Positions 1 through 11,775 of a DNA stretch of 64,000 nucleotides are shown in pieces. The translations under genes and the position numbers were made by a program. Origin of the DNA: Malaya genurostris. Its lineage: Eukaryota > Arthropoda > Insecta > Diptera > Culicidae. The notes below the pieces were generated by a model, which saw nothing but the letters and a program-made list of their open reading frames with translations, was not told the origin of the DNA and did not search any database. The first letter of the stretch is position 1. Every line of letters begins with the position of its first letter. The stretch spans positions 78,786,840 to 78,850,839 of the forward strand of contig NC_080570.1 in assembly GCF_030247185.1 (NCBI RefSeq), given 5' to 3'.

Positions 1-360
1 AAAGACATCGACTATCCCATCACGCTATACCCGTCCCCAGATGGTAGTTTATATAGAAGAAAGTTTTTGATTTTGTTCAAAGGGGCTGGGGTCCACTAGG
101 AGATTGATAGTACCTATTAGCTCTCTCCGGACAGTACCAGCCTAGATGCCGTGTGGAATCCGGCGGGAAAAAATGAACCAAGAATAGATCCACTGGGTTC
201 CTGCTTCCATGTCGTAAAAGGCGACAATTGCAGGAGTTTCTTTTTCCTTTCAATTATCAGATATTTTCAATATTTCACTTCTGATGACTCTATTTTACTA
301 AATTATCTCTTCATTCAACCTATCAATTTCCGTCTAGCTACGGAGAAAAGTTTTATTTAG
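1..360. repeat. Unassigned dispersed-repeat fragment
   Basis: This block is less AT-rich than what follows. It includes a GTCGTAAAAGGCGACA stretch with a short internal inverted repeat near 211-227, of the kind often found in untranslated parts of insect LINEs. A 69-codon ORF crosses it but shows no recognisable domain. I infer a transposon fragment from composition and style, not from a matched family. A short stretch (AAGTTTTTGATTTTGTTCAA near 60-80) recurs near 1615-1637, so both places probably carry pieces of one family. Confidence 0.3.
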
Positions 361-692
361 AATGTTTTCTTTTCCCATGTTATTGATTGTCTTTCAGGAT
401 TATAAATTGAATGATAAAAATCAACTATTGCACGAATCGGTTGATATTACAAGTTAATAACAGAGATAACATATATCGGTATATTGAATACATAGTAAAA
501 AACACTTGATATTAATATTTCAAACAATAAATTAATATTTTTCTCGGTAGCCGGCTGCCCAGATCAACCAATATAACCATTTGATAATTTTAATAAATAA
601 TTAAAATAATAAAGCGGAAATAATACAGAATTAAAACGCGCGTGAAATCTGTTGACCTTTATTTGGTGATTTAAAATGATTTTATAACAACT
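361..692. other. AT-rich intergenic DNA, nothing recognised
   Basis: No ORF of note, no terminal repeats and no RNA-like structure were seen here. The stretch leads into the hAT element that starts at 701. Confidence 0.5.
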
Positions 693-1024
693 GTTTAGAA
701 CAGGGGTTCCCAAAGTGGTCGATATAGACCCCTTGGGGTCGATATATTTTTTGCGGGAGTCGACGAAAACGAAAACTGACTATGGGGGTCGACGAGGTCT
801 AGAAATCGACCTCTATTGTTTGATATACGTTGTTATTTGAAATATTTAAGCTAAAAAGTTGTGTTAGTTTGACCATCCCCAAAAATTTGAAGTATTTTAC
901 ATCAATATTAAAAAAGCAAGAAATTAAATTTTCAAAGGAATTTGTTGATGGGGGTCTGAGGCCTAAGTTAATTTTAGTAAAGGGGTCCATGACTCAAAAT
1001 AGTTTGGGAACCCCTGGTTTAGAA
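693..1024. mobile_element. Non-autonomous hAT-type element with 8-bp TSD
   Basis: The element runs 701-1016 (316 bp). It begins CAGGGGTTCCCAAA and ends with the reverse complement TTTGGGAACCCCTG. It is flanked by a perfect 8-bp direct repeat GTTTAGAA (693-700 and 1017-1024). An 8-bp duplication with CAGGG ends is the hallmark of hAT transposons. Inside are clustered GGGGTCGA motifs but no transposase, so it must have been moved in trans. Two overlapping ORFs on opposite strands (799-990 and 830-1135) are chance frames. The exact TSD suggests a fairly young insertion. Confidence 0.85.
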
Positions 1025-1165
1025 TATGTCAATGCAATGAATCAACTATTTTGTCTAAATCCTATTCACTCGTTTATTTTGTATCACGTAATTTCATTTA
1101 TAAAAATAGGAAAGTTTTTATTCTTTACGCGGTAGTATTGCAATTTTTCTTCAGTTTCCTCGAAT

Positions 1166-1600
1166 AAGAGCTATGAATCAAGACTTGCCGGGACTTCAAT
1201 ATAGGATATTGTTGAAACGTTCACTCGGGAGTGAAGTGAGTTTAGTGGTGCATCCGAGCATCTTGAAACCGGAACATACTGAGTCGCGCGCGAATAATAC
1301 CAATACTGAAATTTTTACTAACAAATATCCTTCTCCCGTGACACTTGTGGAGTGCGCAGTAGTATATACGGCCTCTAGTAACAACAAGTGTCGGACTAAC
1401 ATCCCTTCCCATTCCTTAGACGATCTACGTTCGGGCCTGGCCGGCGCCGGTACTGATCAATGATTTCTGGGATTACCAGAAGATGTACATTGAAGGATGA
1501 TTTACCAGTCCCAGGTCGGATCATCTAAAAACTCCCTGTACAATTTCAGCTAATCCCGATCAGTAACGGAGTAGCAACCAGGGGTGGTCGATCAAGCTCA
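1166..1600. repeat. GC-richer repeat fragment, family unknown
   Basis: The base composition rises sharply against the AT-rich surroundings, around a GCCTGGCCGGCGCCGG stretch near 1435-1450. A 96-codon frame (1173-1463, plus) and a 68-codon antisense frame are open, but I recognise no domain in either. The abrupt edges and a CAAGCT triplication near 1594-1613 suggest a transposon fragment, perhaps a LINE untranslated region. That is inference only. Confidence 0.3.
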
Positions 1601-1725
1601 AGCTCAAGCTCAAGAAAGTTTTTGATTTTGTTCAATTATTAAAAAAAAAACTTGACGGAATCTTCTAGTGATGTTTTTGAGACTATAAGTAATATGAGAA
1701 AGGCATCATTACATCACTAGGGTTT

Positions 1726-2186
<461 letters not shown>

Positions 2187-2209
2187 TATATATATATATA
2201 TATATATAT

Positions 2210-3034
2210 CAAAGAAGAGAAGGTAGATCGAAACAGGTTTTAGTAATTTTGTTCGAAATTTTTTTAACTATAAACAATATGCTTATTCTTATCTTTTGTA
2301 GTTTAGCTGGTCCCATGCTTTAAAGGTGCGGAGTCCAGTTCGGTAGAAGGTAAATCATTCGGCTGATCAACTTACAATAAGTCTATCTCCATTATACAGA
2401 TGCTGATAAGGATGTTTATTTTATAGTGATGGCTAAACTTTGAGTTTTGATTGTGCAATCCTTCATTCTTGAAGCGATTCTGGTTATACTAATATGGTGA
2501 AAGGTTAACTGGCATAACATGAATGCAAATGGAAATAGTTCGCTCTATATACACTTTGGGGCCCGTTGAAACAATAATAAAATCTATTTCAAATGCGATA
2601 AGTAATCTCTCCAAGTACTCGATTTTCCGGCCTACTATCAGGTAGACAAGTAACTCACGCGGACCATAACGAAACTCATGAGGACAAATTGATGCGAAAG
2701 GAGTATGCAGAAATTATTTTACGGTTTGTTATTCAAACATTCCTCGTCGTGAAATTTTGAAATAGGAAGTCGGATCCGGATAAAATTGTACAGTCTTCTA
2801 TGGGATTGTAACACCTTCTTTCGATCTACGGTTTCTGAAGTGACTTTATTTGGTCATCGACAAACCAGAGAAATTTAAGACCGTTTATTAAAATATGGCC
2901 AATTAAGAAAATATATACTCTTGATTTTATCTTACAGGAATCGGTAATAATAGTAGTTCAAAATTACTACCGATTTTGAGTGACGGAAGATCAGTATTGG
3001 TCGATGTGATTCAAAGATCACTGATCAACTGATC
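2210..3034. other. AT-rich intergenic DNA, nothing recognised
   Basis: No coding region, RNA or repeat structure that I can support was found. No frame longer than about 60 codons is open. Confidence 0.45.
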
Positions 3035-4353
3035 TTAACCCTTTATAACCCAGGGGTTCCCAAATTTGAACCAAATGAGCAGATATCATCAATACCATCA
3101 TATTTTGTGTTGAAGATGTTGGACAATGTTAAATCCCTATTAAAAATCTTTTCCAAACTAAATTATCCTATGTATGTAATATCATACGCTGGGACAATAC
3201 AGTAGCAACAAAATTATAAGAGATATGCTTATATTTTGAGAGTGGTATTTATATACGATTCAATTTCTTTCAAATAGTACCGGTAGAAGTACTATCGGAG
3301 ATGAAGGTACAATATAATTAGAAATATTTGGTGCATTTTGTTCAAAATACATCTTCGTTTCGGTTTTTAGCGGATTGTTATTGATAATATAATTATTTGT
3401 ATATATTGTATTGTAAGCTGCAATAAACAACTTTATTTGTCGATGCCTTTCATTCAGCCTACCTGGGTTCGATTCCCAACCCCGCACACAGGGTCAGAAG
3501 GTTTTTCTGGCCCGAAGTGGTGAATGAATTTAAGGTTAAAATCTGTCTAATCGAAAATAAAAAAAAACTTCACTTGTTTCCATTTCTTCATTTTTAAGAA
3601 AATGGATTACCTATTTGTATTTGTATCATGTTTGAGATGTTTGTACGATTTGTTGGGAGTATCATAAGCTCATTTGATAGTGTTTCCAATGCATAATATG
3701 TCTTGTAGATATTCATACTTACTTTTCTAAGTTAGCGTTCTACTCAATATTCACGTGCTCGTCAAAACTTTAAGGGTCCCTATCCTTATCACACTTTATG
3801 CAGCCATGTTTTTGAATATTCCACATTTCGAAGATAAAACAAAATGAATTTGATTTGCTGATGGCAAGAGATTTCCGAAAGACTTCAACTAATCATAAAA
3901 TTTTGTTGCTCGAGTTTATCGGCTAACGATATGCTTTGGAAAAAAATACTACTGTATTATCCCACCGTATGATATATCATACGTTCAAATGTTAACAACA
4001 TTTTTTTTATTGTTTAACATATATTTTTCGAGTTTCACTGCTGAAATAACTAATTTGTACCTTTGGCAATGGTTTGTCAAAAGATGGAAGTATTATCTAT
4101 GGTTTCGAACATAAGATTCACACGAATATGTTGCTTACTTTTCCTTGGTGATTTGTGAGAACTTTGCAAGGTTATAAAACAAATTAAAAGTTGATACTTG
4201 AAAACAATTTTAATATACAAAGAAATTAGAAGTGTAAACTATCAACTAGTGCTCTAGTAAAGCTGTTAGGTAATAAACTTCTAAAGTTAACATGCATTAA
4301 AATATAGGAAATTTTGCGTATGATATATCATACGCTAGGGCATAATGGGTTAA
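3035..4353. mobile_element. Possible TTAA-flanked (piggyBac-like) element
   Basis: A TTAA at 3035-3038 is followed by CCCTTTATAACCCA, and a TTAA at 4350-4353 is preceded, on the other strand, by CCCATTATGCCCTAG. The two ends are therefore loosely inverted and both abut TTAA, the target of piggyBac elements. Inside, a second inverted pair (about 3186-3208 and 3951-3974) flanks the SINE, and two copies of the 18-bp palindrome CGTATGATATATCATACG occur at 3966-3983 and 4317-4334. No transposase is present. End similarity is limited, so the family call is tentative. Confidence 0.35.
3438..3572 (+). mobile_element. tRNA-derived SINE (B box visible), 5' part degraded
   Basis: The tract holds a good RNA polymerase III B box (GGTTCGATTCCC, about 3467-3478). 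A tRNA-unrelated body follows, and it ends in an A-rich tail (AAAAAAAAAC, about 3560-3570). No clear A box lies upstream, so the tRNA head is truncated or diverged. The arrangement matches tRNA-derived SINEs of mosquitoes such as the Feilai type, but the exact family cannot be fixed here. Confidence 0.6.
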
Positions 4354-5280
4354 AAAATCAGATCTATGTTGATATTCATTGGGAAAGATCACAAGCGATC
4401 ATCTTCGATAGTGATAATCATTTGATGATTTTTTATCTTGATTTTCAAGCCCTGTTGTGAACATAACTAGTAAAACACTTTTTTGAAGAAATTTGTAATT
4501 TTACAACTAGGTTAACTGTAACCCATTCATCTCAACTCCAGTAGTTAACTCACATACGACAACCCTTGGTTATAGTGAGATCTGCGGTATCTGTTCGATA
4601 GATTGACTTTAAGGCAAAGACATCATATTAACAGGATATCCAGCTTTCACATTTCCCAAACAAATCATTGGCAATATCCTTTTTTGCGAGCATGGCGTAG
4701 GGGAGAGAAATGTCAAATTCGAGCACGCTCAAATAGCAGTACTGCGCACCCATAAAATTGACATGATATGTAGAATGTGTTGCCGTGCGATGGTGCTGCT
4801 GAACTGAACATTGATTTCGCTCCAAGCTGACAGGGTCTGCTGTAAGAGTAAGATGATAATAGGTGCATTCACTTCGAGTTTTCGCGTCGCTGTAACAGTA
4901 GTATTGCATAGTTTTCGGATTATTTGTTCTGCGATATTTCTTCTTAGAGCCTAAGCAAATTCACTGTATCCGATCTTATCACAACTCGTTGAAAGTCTTG
5001 TAATATTTGAACAATTTTTACGATGTTTGGTACTGTCACCTTCTATGACGGTTAAATTTTTAAAAACTCACCACTCTGTAATTCCAGAATCGGTAGTCGG
5101 AATCCGATAAAATTCAGTAATTGTATAAAACTATGAGTCTTTTTGTTTGAATTTTTGTTTATGAAATTTAGTTTTTCGTTGTTTGAGAAAACGATTGAGC
5201 TCCTCTATTCCCGGAATTCGAGAACCGGTGTAGCCGAAGTCGGTAAAAATTTAACGGTGATCTAAGGCAGAGATAAATAC
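4354..5280. other. Intergenic DNA with one unrecognised ORF
   Basis: A 93-codon minus-strand frame (4628-4909) is open, but I recognise no domain and see no splice signals around it. A degraded copy of the dispersed GGAA-rich repeat family lies near 5060-5240. Nothing else is supported. Confidence 0.4.
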
Positions 5281-5645
5281 ATGATTTGGCCAAAAAAGCA
5301 GGAACGAGTGTCGGAATGATCCAGGGTATCAAGAGGCGAAATCACATGAAGACCTACAAGAAGCAGAAAGTCTCGAAACAAAGTGTAGAACAGAAGGAGC
5401 GAGCAGCAACAAGGGCCCGGAAATTGTATTCGTCTTTTGCAGTGTGCGGATGCATGCGTTTTGATGGACGATGAGACTTATGTAAAGGAGGACTCAAAAA
5501 CCCTTCCAGGTTCCGATACTTTACTGTCGTCGTTGGCGAGGATGTGAGCGATGCGAACAGGTCGATTCAAGTGGCGAAATTCGGTCTAAAGGTACTGGTA
5601 TGGCAAGCAATATGTTCCTGTGGTTTGAAGTCAACGCTGTTAATT
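5280..5645 (+). pseudogene. Mariner-type transposase relic
   Basis: Translation of two shifted frames gives a helix-turn-helix-like N-terminal part (GTSVGMIQGIKRR) followed, after a frameshift near 5430-5450, by LMDDETYVKED. That is the mariner motif containing the first catalytic aspartate. A VWQAICSCG motif typical of the same family follows. The rest of the catalytic domain (second D and third D/E) is missing, so this is a dead 5' and central fragment. It differs from the DD37D mariner at 35943-42520, which keeps the other half of the protein. Confidence 0.65.
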
Positions 5646-6360
5646 CTAACATATGTTATGCTTTGGTGAAATTAATATTCATTTTGATTGTTTATTTGAT
5701 CGAAAATTCAAAGTGTTCGATTTTGTTATAAATACAGTCTTACTTTTTCAAAAGATATGCTAAACGATGAAAATTGTAAATGAAATTCAGACGAATATTC
5801 GAAATATGCAAAAAACTCTACGCCCTTGCGAGCGGCCTTTCTGCAGTTAATAAGAAAATTTGCCATGGCGGACGAAAACATGCCTTTCTTCAACTTTCAT
5901 ATTTATCAATTCGTTTTCAGCTTTTGCGACATCATTGTTGGAGTAGATCTTACGTTTCAGGTTGGCCCAGTTTCGTACTATAAATTTTCCAGTTCACGGC
6001 CAGTCCGGAGCAAAATAAGAGCTGCGTTGACATCCCCTTCTTGCTGATTGTCAGTCACAGCTGCACTTTTTTGGGGAACTTGGTGTGTGAAATGAACTTG
6101 CTATGACCGAATTTGGCGTTGGTCTACTACTCGATGTGATCGTTGAAGGAGAAGGAGCGGTTGAATATTGATGTGGCACTTCAGTTGACGAATCCTGTAT
6201 TTTTAATACAAACGTTAGTTCGAAAATGGTGCAATCCTGCTGTTATAGCAACGCGAAAACACGACGTGAATGCACCTATTTTTATCTTAGTATTAGAGCC
6301 AGTGAATCGAAATGAGACAGGAGATGGTTTTTATATATGAGTGCAGGCTTTCTCAAGAAA
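5646..6360. other. Intergenic DNA, small unassigned frames
   Basis: Overlapping frames of 65-73 codons (5780-6047 and 6143-6340) are open but match nothing I know. The stretch may contain more decayed transposon sequence. No termini are visible. Confidence 0.4.
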
Positions 6361-7473
6361 AATCCGAGATCACCCTGTATCTCCTGAACCTGAAGTTGGA
6401 TCCGAATAAATGGTGGAAATCAGTGACATAATTTTTATTTTTAAACACATACCGCCTTGTAATTCCGGAACCGGAGATCGGATCCAAATAATCCAAATCT
6501 TTCAATTTGAATGCATGTTCATGAAAATTGGTTCAGCCATTAACCTGTTAAAGTAACAAAGCATCATTCTGAAGGTACCAAATTCCATTGCAAGAACAAG
6601 TAGATTCAGGTGAGCTATTGACCCATTTAACGGTATAACAATTTCATGAAAACAGGACGCTGCTGAAGCATTTCAAAGTTAACTTCTCAAGCTTGCGCTA
6701 ATTTTATCAAACAATACGGTGGATATTCACACCGACGGTAGAATCGAGTAAGGTGCCTTTGCATATCGGAACACATATGTTCCATAGAGAAAATTCGTAT
6801 CGTATGACGTAGAAGCCACACGAAGAAACTGCTCGAGACCGGGTGAAACTTCAGATATGGTCAACATTAATTCCGAAGTTCTTATTTCTGCAAATTCTGA
6901 ATTCAGCTGTTTAGGACGCTTCTCTTTACGCAACCGCCGGGTAAGCCGTAATCAAACTCATGAATAGACAGTAATTAGGGCAAAGGAATTGACGGCAGAG
7001 GTACGAAGTTATGTAAACCAAATGTTACAAAAATCATCATCATGAAACTTAAGAAAAAAACCTTCTTTAATCCACCTAGTGGTGTAGTGATGCCTCTTTC
7101 ATATCACTTATATTTTCATAAACATCACTAGAAGATTCTGTGAAGTTTCTTTTTTTGGAACTAGAATAAAATCAAAAATTTTCTTCGCCACCAAATTTTT
7201 GCCACCACCTTTTCAATTTTTGAACAGTTATGTCAAGTTACTAAAGATTTAAATGGGGGAACCCTGTACGCTATACAAAATTGAACAAAGCACGCTGTGT
7301 GCTAGGCGAGTGCGTTTTCTTCTTCTTATTCTGTACCAGTACGTACCGTTGCGTACCGATTTTGCAACATTTTGTATGGCAGTTTGAAAGTTTTGATACT
7401 CATTGCCCTATAATTCCGGAACCGGAAGTCGGATCGGGATGAAATTCAGTAGCGATCTATGGGACCATAAGAT
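6361..7473. repeat. Blocks of the dispersed CCGGAAGT repeat family
   Basis: Copies of the family occur at about 6370-6560 and 7040-7473. Landmarks are a terminus reading AATCCACCTAGTGGTGTA, a CTATAATTCCGGAACCGGAAGTCGG core (ACCGGAAGT at 7421-7429), a CATTTGAATCTGAG segment, a GGTTCAGCCATCTCTGAG segment, a CA-rich tract, and a second terminus near TATGAGAAAGGC. No protein is encoded. The same order recurs many times in the window in both orientations. Confidence 0.75.
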
Positions 7474-8171
7474 TTTTCATTTGAATCTGAGTTCGTGAAA
7501 ATCAGTTCAGCCATCTCTGAGAAAATCGAGCGACATTATTTGACACACACACATTCATACATACATACACACACAGACATTTGCTCAGTTCGTCGAGCTG
7601 AGTCGAATGGTATATGACATGGTTCAAAAGTCGGTTTTCACAGTGATTGTATAGCCTTTCTATATGAGAAAGGCAAAAACGGAATTAAAAGCCTTTTTTA
7701 ATCCACCTAGTGGTGTAATTATGCCTTTCTCATATTACTTATAGTCTCAAAAACATCACTAGAAGATTCCGTCAAGTTTCTCTTTTGAAACTTGAATAAA
7801 ATCAAAAACTTTCTTCGATATAAATTACCATCACCTTTTCAATTTGTAAACAGTTATACCAAGTTAATAAAGATTTTAATGTGGCAACCCTGCACGCTAT
7901 ACAAAATTGAACAAAGCACACTGTGTGCTAGGCGAGAGCATTTTCTTCTTCTTCTTCCGTAGTATCTTTCACGACAATGAGAGCTCTAATTTGTATAATA
8001 ATGTTGCTAAGAAATCGAAGTGAGTTCCATTTTTGGAGTTTTTCTTTACTATTATCGGTGCGTTCGGAAGCGGAAACCGAGTACTAATAGTCCCAAAGTA
8101 GATTTGCATATCCACTAACTAACAAGGTGTGTCAACTAGATGAATTTACCAATAAATTTTATAAAAATGTG

Positions 8172-8400
8172 CACCTCGTTTCCGAGATCGAAAAAAAAGT
8201 TTGATGCCAAAAGGCTTAGGATTGCATGAAACGTCGAGATTTAGTGTCATCTCGAAAAAAATTTTCTTTTTAAATCGACCTTTTGGGACTGAGAGAAAAT
8301 ATAAAAATTTTCTCAGAAAGTTAATTTTGTCAAAAAAATTTTTTTTTTTAGATGTCACTAAATCTCGACGTTTTGAGACGTTTGGCATCAAAAAAAATTC
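8172..8400. repeat. Foldback repeat (imperfect ~190-bp stem-loop), copy A
   Basis: A left arm (GATGCCAAAAGG ... CGTCGAGATTTAGTG) is answered by a right arm (CACTAAATCTCGACG ... GTTTGGCATC), giving a long imperfect stem with a T-rich loop. ORFs of 81-106 codons on both strands are by-products. Related foldbacks lie at 13506-13734, 26850-27065 and 27545-27760. Confidence 0.75.
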
Positions 8401-8609
8401 TCGATTTTGGAAATTTCATGTACTTCACCCTATGGTGCTTTTTCAAGATCGAAAATTGTCAATCCTTTACCACCGGGCAGCACTCCTTACGCATGTCCGA
8501 TTTAGCTCAAATTTTGCATGAGGACATTTTTCGAGGTGCTTAAACTTTTGAGTACTAGAGCTTTACGAAAATAGAGGTGATCCCAAAATTTTGGCACCCT
8601 TATATATAT

Positions 8610-9098
8610 AAAAGTGGTAAAAATCAACGTGTTTTGTCGGTTAAGTCCCTTATATCATTATATCTCCGCAACCAAAAGTCACAGCCATTTGGTCTTCGAA
8701 CTTGATCAATGGTCCGATAGTAGCTTTCAAACGAGCCTAAGTTTGTTAAAATCGGTTGAGCCATCTCCGAGAATCTTGCGCGGTAAAAACACAACGCGTT
8801 TTTTCAGTTGCGTCACTTATACCATCATATCTCCGGAACCAAAAGTCACAGCCATTTGATCTTTGAACTTGATCAATGGCCTAACAATAGCTTTCAAACG
8901 GGCTAGACTTGTAAAAATCGGTCCAGCCATCTCCGAGAAACTTGCGCGGTAAAAAAACACGTTTTGTCGGTTACGTCATTTATACCATCATATCTCCGGA
9001 ATCAAAAGTCACAGCCATTTGATCTTCGAACTTGATCAATGGCCCGACAGTAGCTTTCAAACGAGCATAGGTTTGTTAAAATCGGTTCAGCCTCTGAG
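8610..9098 (+). repeat. Three ~163-bp tandem units, copy A
   Basis: Units begin near 8627, 8793 and 8955. Each carries GTTTTGTCGGTTACGTC-like, ATATCTCCGGAACC, AAGTCACAGCCATTTG and GCTTTCAAACGAG segments. They belong to the dispersed CCGGAACC family but are head-to-tail here, like the block at 22530-23200. Confidence 0.8.
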
Positions 9099-9114
9099 AA
9101 AATTGAATCTCAAA

Positions 9115-9858
9115 ATTTGTGACCTACCGTTAAGCATGGAGGAGGAAGCGTAATGATGTGGGGCTCGATGGCGGCCAGTGGAACTGGTACTATGGAGTTT
9201 ATTGAAACGATTATGAACAAAATGGGTTATCTAAACATCCTAAAACGCAATATTTATCCTTCGGTGGAAAAATTAAAATTACCTCAGGGTTTACTTCCAG
9301 CAAGACAATGAACTCAAGCATACCTCCTACGTAGTACGTGAGTGGTTGCTGTATACTGTGCCGAAGCAGCTCAAAACTCTTCCTCAATCGCCCGATTTGA
9401 ATCCCATTGAGCATTTCTGGTGTAAGGTGAAGAACAGGCTAAAAATGTTACACCAACAAATAAGAAAAACCTCAAAACGGCAATTCAAAATATTTGGGAA
9501 AATATTCCACTAACAGTGACCAAAAATCTGGTGGAATCGATGCCACGTCGCTTACAAGCCGTGATACATGCCAAAAGAGCGCACCATATACTGAATAAGA
9601 TTTTTATAACTAGCGGCATTCAAACTTGTTTTTATTAACAATAAGTTAACTGCGCACTCAATTTTAAAAGATCAGCACCAAAGATTTTGCTTTCATATAA
9701 CGAATTTCTAATAAATTTCATTGTTTCTATTCTTTATTCATATGAAAATAAAAATATGGCAAACTATAATTAATGCCATTTAATTTCTTGTAAATCTTTT
9801 TAAAATGAAAATTACTAAAGGAACTATATGTGTGCACTCTATTTGGCGACTGACTGTA
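9115..9858 (+). pseudogene. Tc1-type (DD34E) transposase C-terminal relic, copy A
   Basis: Conceptual translation shows KHGGGSVMMWG, then FQQDNELKH and SPDLNPIEHFW. The spacing from the aspartate of QQDN to the glutamate of PIEH is 34 residues, the DD34E signature of Tc1. The first catalytic aspartate and the DNA-binding domain are missing, and frameshifts occur (near 9285 and 9445). The downstream end GTGTGCACTCTATTTGGCGA ... CTGTA at 9829-9858 looks like the Tc1 3' terminal repeat next to TA. The copy is 5'-truncated and dead. Confidence 0.85.
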
Positions 9859-10352
9859 CATATTTGCTGATCTCGACGAACTGATTCGAATGGTGTACAA
9901 CACTAGTCCCTACGAGCCTCGGTTAAAGAATTGTTTTTACTGTAATTGCATAACCTGTATGAGAAAAGCAAACAGTATAGTAAAGTGTGGAAAATTATAG
10001 GTTGTATGGTCAACATTCCAAAACAAAGTCGCAAAATAAAAACATATTTGCAACATCCTTCGTCCATGTAAGGTTTCCGGGTAGATGCAAATAACAAACA
10101 ACGATTAAAATAATAACAAATACCTAGACGCCGGCTTTTGAACCTAGACGCTGGCGACTTTGACTCCGAGTAAAACGAACACGTGGTACGCGCCCTAAAC
10201 AACAACTCATGAAAAAAAGAAAAAATAAACAAACTTGCATGGATGCGTGCGATCCGAGAAAATTTTCAGAGCGAAACTACGCGATTGGAGTCCGATCTAG
10301 AGCGACCGCAGGTTGCTAAAAAAAACATATCAAACGTGTTTGGGCGACTCTG

Positions 10353-10779
10353 CCCGCATAGCGTTTTGGCTACCTGGGCAGCCATGGCCACCAGACGGCT
10401 ACCAAAATTGATTCAGTGACGGTTGTCAAATCCAATTTAACAAAACAAAGCAGGCCGGAAGCTGACCCACCCGCATGCGCATGGCTGCCAGATGACTGAC
10501 TAAACGCTGCCAGCTGGAAAAATATGGCTGGCAGACATTCTGGTGACCGACTGCCTCACCGCTGCCAGATATACAACTCAAATGATACACCGAATCCACC
10601 AGGATTTTTCCACATTGAAATCTTTGACATTTTCAGGGAAGGTGAGAAGATGAAAACGCTCAGCTAACTTAGATACAGGCGACTTTGTTTTGTCAAAATG
10701 GATTTGACAACCGTCACTGAATCATTTTGGTAGCCATCTGGTGGTCATGGCTGCCCAGGTAGATAAAAAGCTATGCGGG
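10353..10779. mobile_element. 427-bp MITE with ~100-bp TIRs, copy A
   Basis: The arms start CCCGCATAGC and end GCTATGCGGG. Inside them ACCTGGGCAGCCATG, GTGACGGTTGTCAAATCC and AACAAAACAAAG recur inverted, so about 100 bp at each end can pair. A short direct repeat TCTG flanks both ends (10349-10352 and 10780-10783), a possible 4-bp TSD. Non-coding; superfamily not determined. Confidence 0.8.
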
Positions 10780-11545
10780 TCTGATCAATATACGAAAATT
10801 ACGGTCATTACGGTTAGACCCTACTTTTCACGTAGATTTTAATGGACTGCCATTTTAAACCTGTTTAATACACAATCCAGTAAAAATTATTTGATTCGTA
10901 TATAAAATGTAGTGTAGTACTCATATCACATTCAGATACCTGAAAACTGTTATTTTAAATATTGGTTGGAGATTTTCAAAGTTTTCATATACATCATTAG
11001 GAATCTGATCATAAAAACATGAACATTTATTTCAGAAAATCTGCATAGAAGTTCTTCTTATTCTTCACTTCTGGATGGTGTCACCTCACTTGAAATGACG
11101 TCGATTGATGGCACAGCAAGTTGGGCTATATTGCAAGTTAATTTTCGTTTCTTTTCACTGGACTACAAGTGAAAATATCAATGCGTGATTTTTCACCGTG
11201 TTCACTCGTGGAGGGTTCCGGAGGTGGCACAGAAGCTCAATGGCTGTAAAAACCACTGTTTCGTAAAAACCATACCTACCCAAAATTGAATACAACGGGT
11301 ATTACGACATTTTGGGTAAATATGCTTCTCGAAAAATTTGAGTAGATATTACTCCCTTTTGTTGATATTTGTAAAAGAGTATAAAGTACCAAAGACATTG
11401 GAAATCTATTCATGCTTCACAGTGTATTCATATGTTTAAATGTAAACAAGCATTTTAATGTATTTTACTTACCACCTAGAGTCTGATACGGCTCGCTATC
11501 TAAAACACTTTATTTTTTCCATCCTAAATTTTGGTAAAATTTTCA

Positions 11546-11775
11546 CTACTCATTCGGGTCGGGTACGAGTACAGGTAATTTTTAATCAGGTACGGGTCCG
11601 GTACGGGTAAAATTTTTTATTTTTTATCGGATACGGATAATTTTTTTTATTATTGATCGGGTACGGGTAATTTTTTAAATTTATTATCGGGTACAGGTCG
11701 GGTACGGGTTATTTTTTTTGCTGATCACTCGGGTACGGGTCGGGTTCGGGTATAAGAATTTCTATACCTGTCCAT
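11546..11775 (+). repeat. GGGTACGGGT degenerate tandem array, copy A
   Basis: GGGTACGGGT, GGGTCGGGT and GGGTTCGGGT recur every 20-45 bp, separated by T-rich spacers. The array ends near CCATCTCTAG. G-runs sit on the plus strand only. A separate copy with the same style and a similar CGTCTCTAGAG end occurs at 62693-62898, so this is a dispersed family. Confidence 0.8.

Noticed and set aside
3035..3080. A second full hAT element starting CAGGGGTTCCCAAA at 3051
   Set aside because: No matching right end or 8-bp duplication was found downstream; only a single end-like sequence is present.
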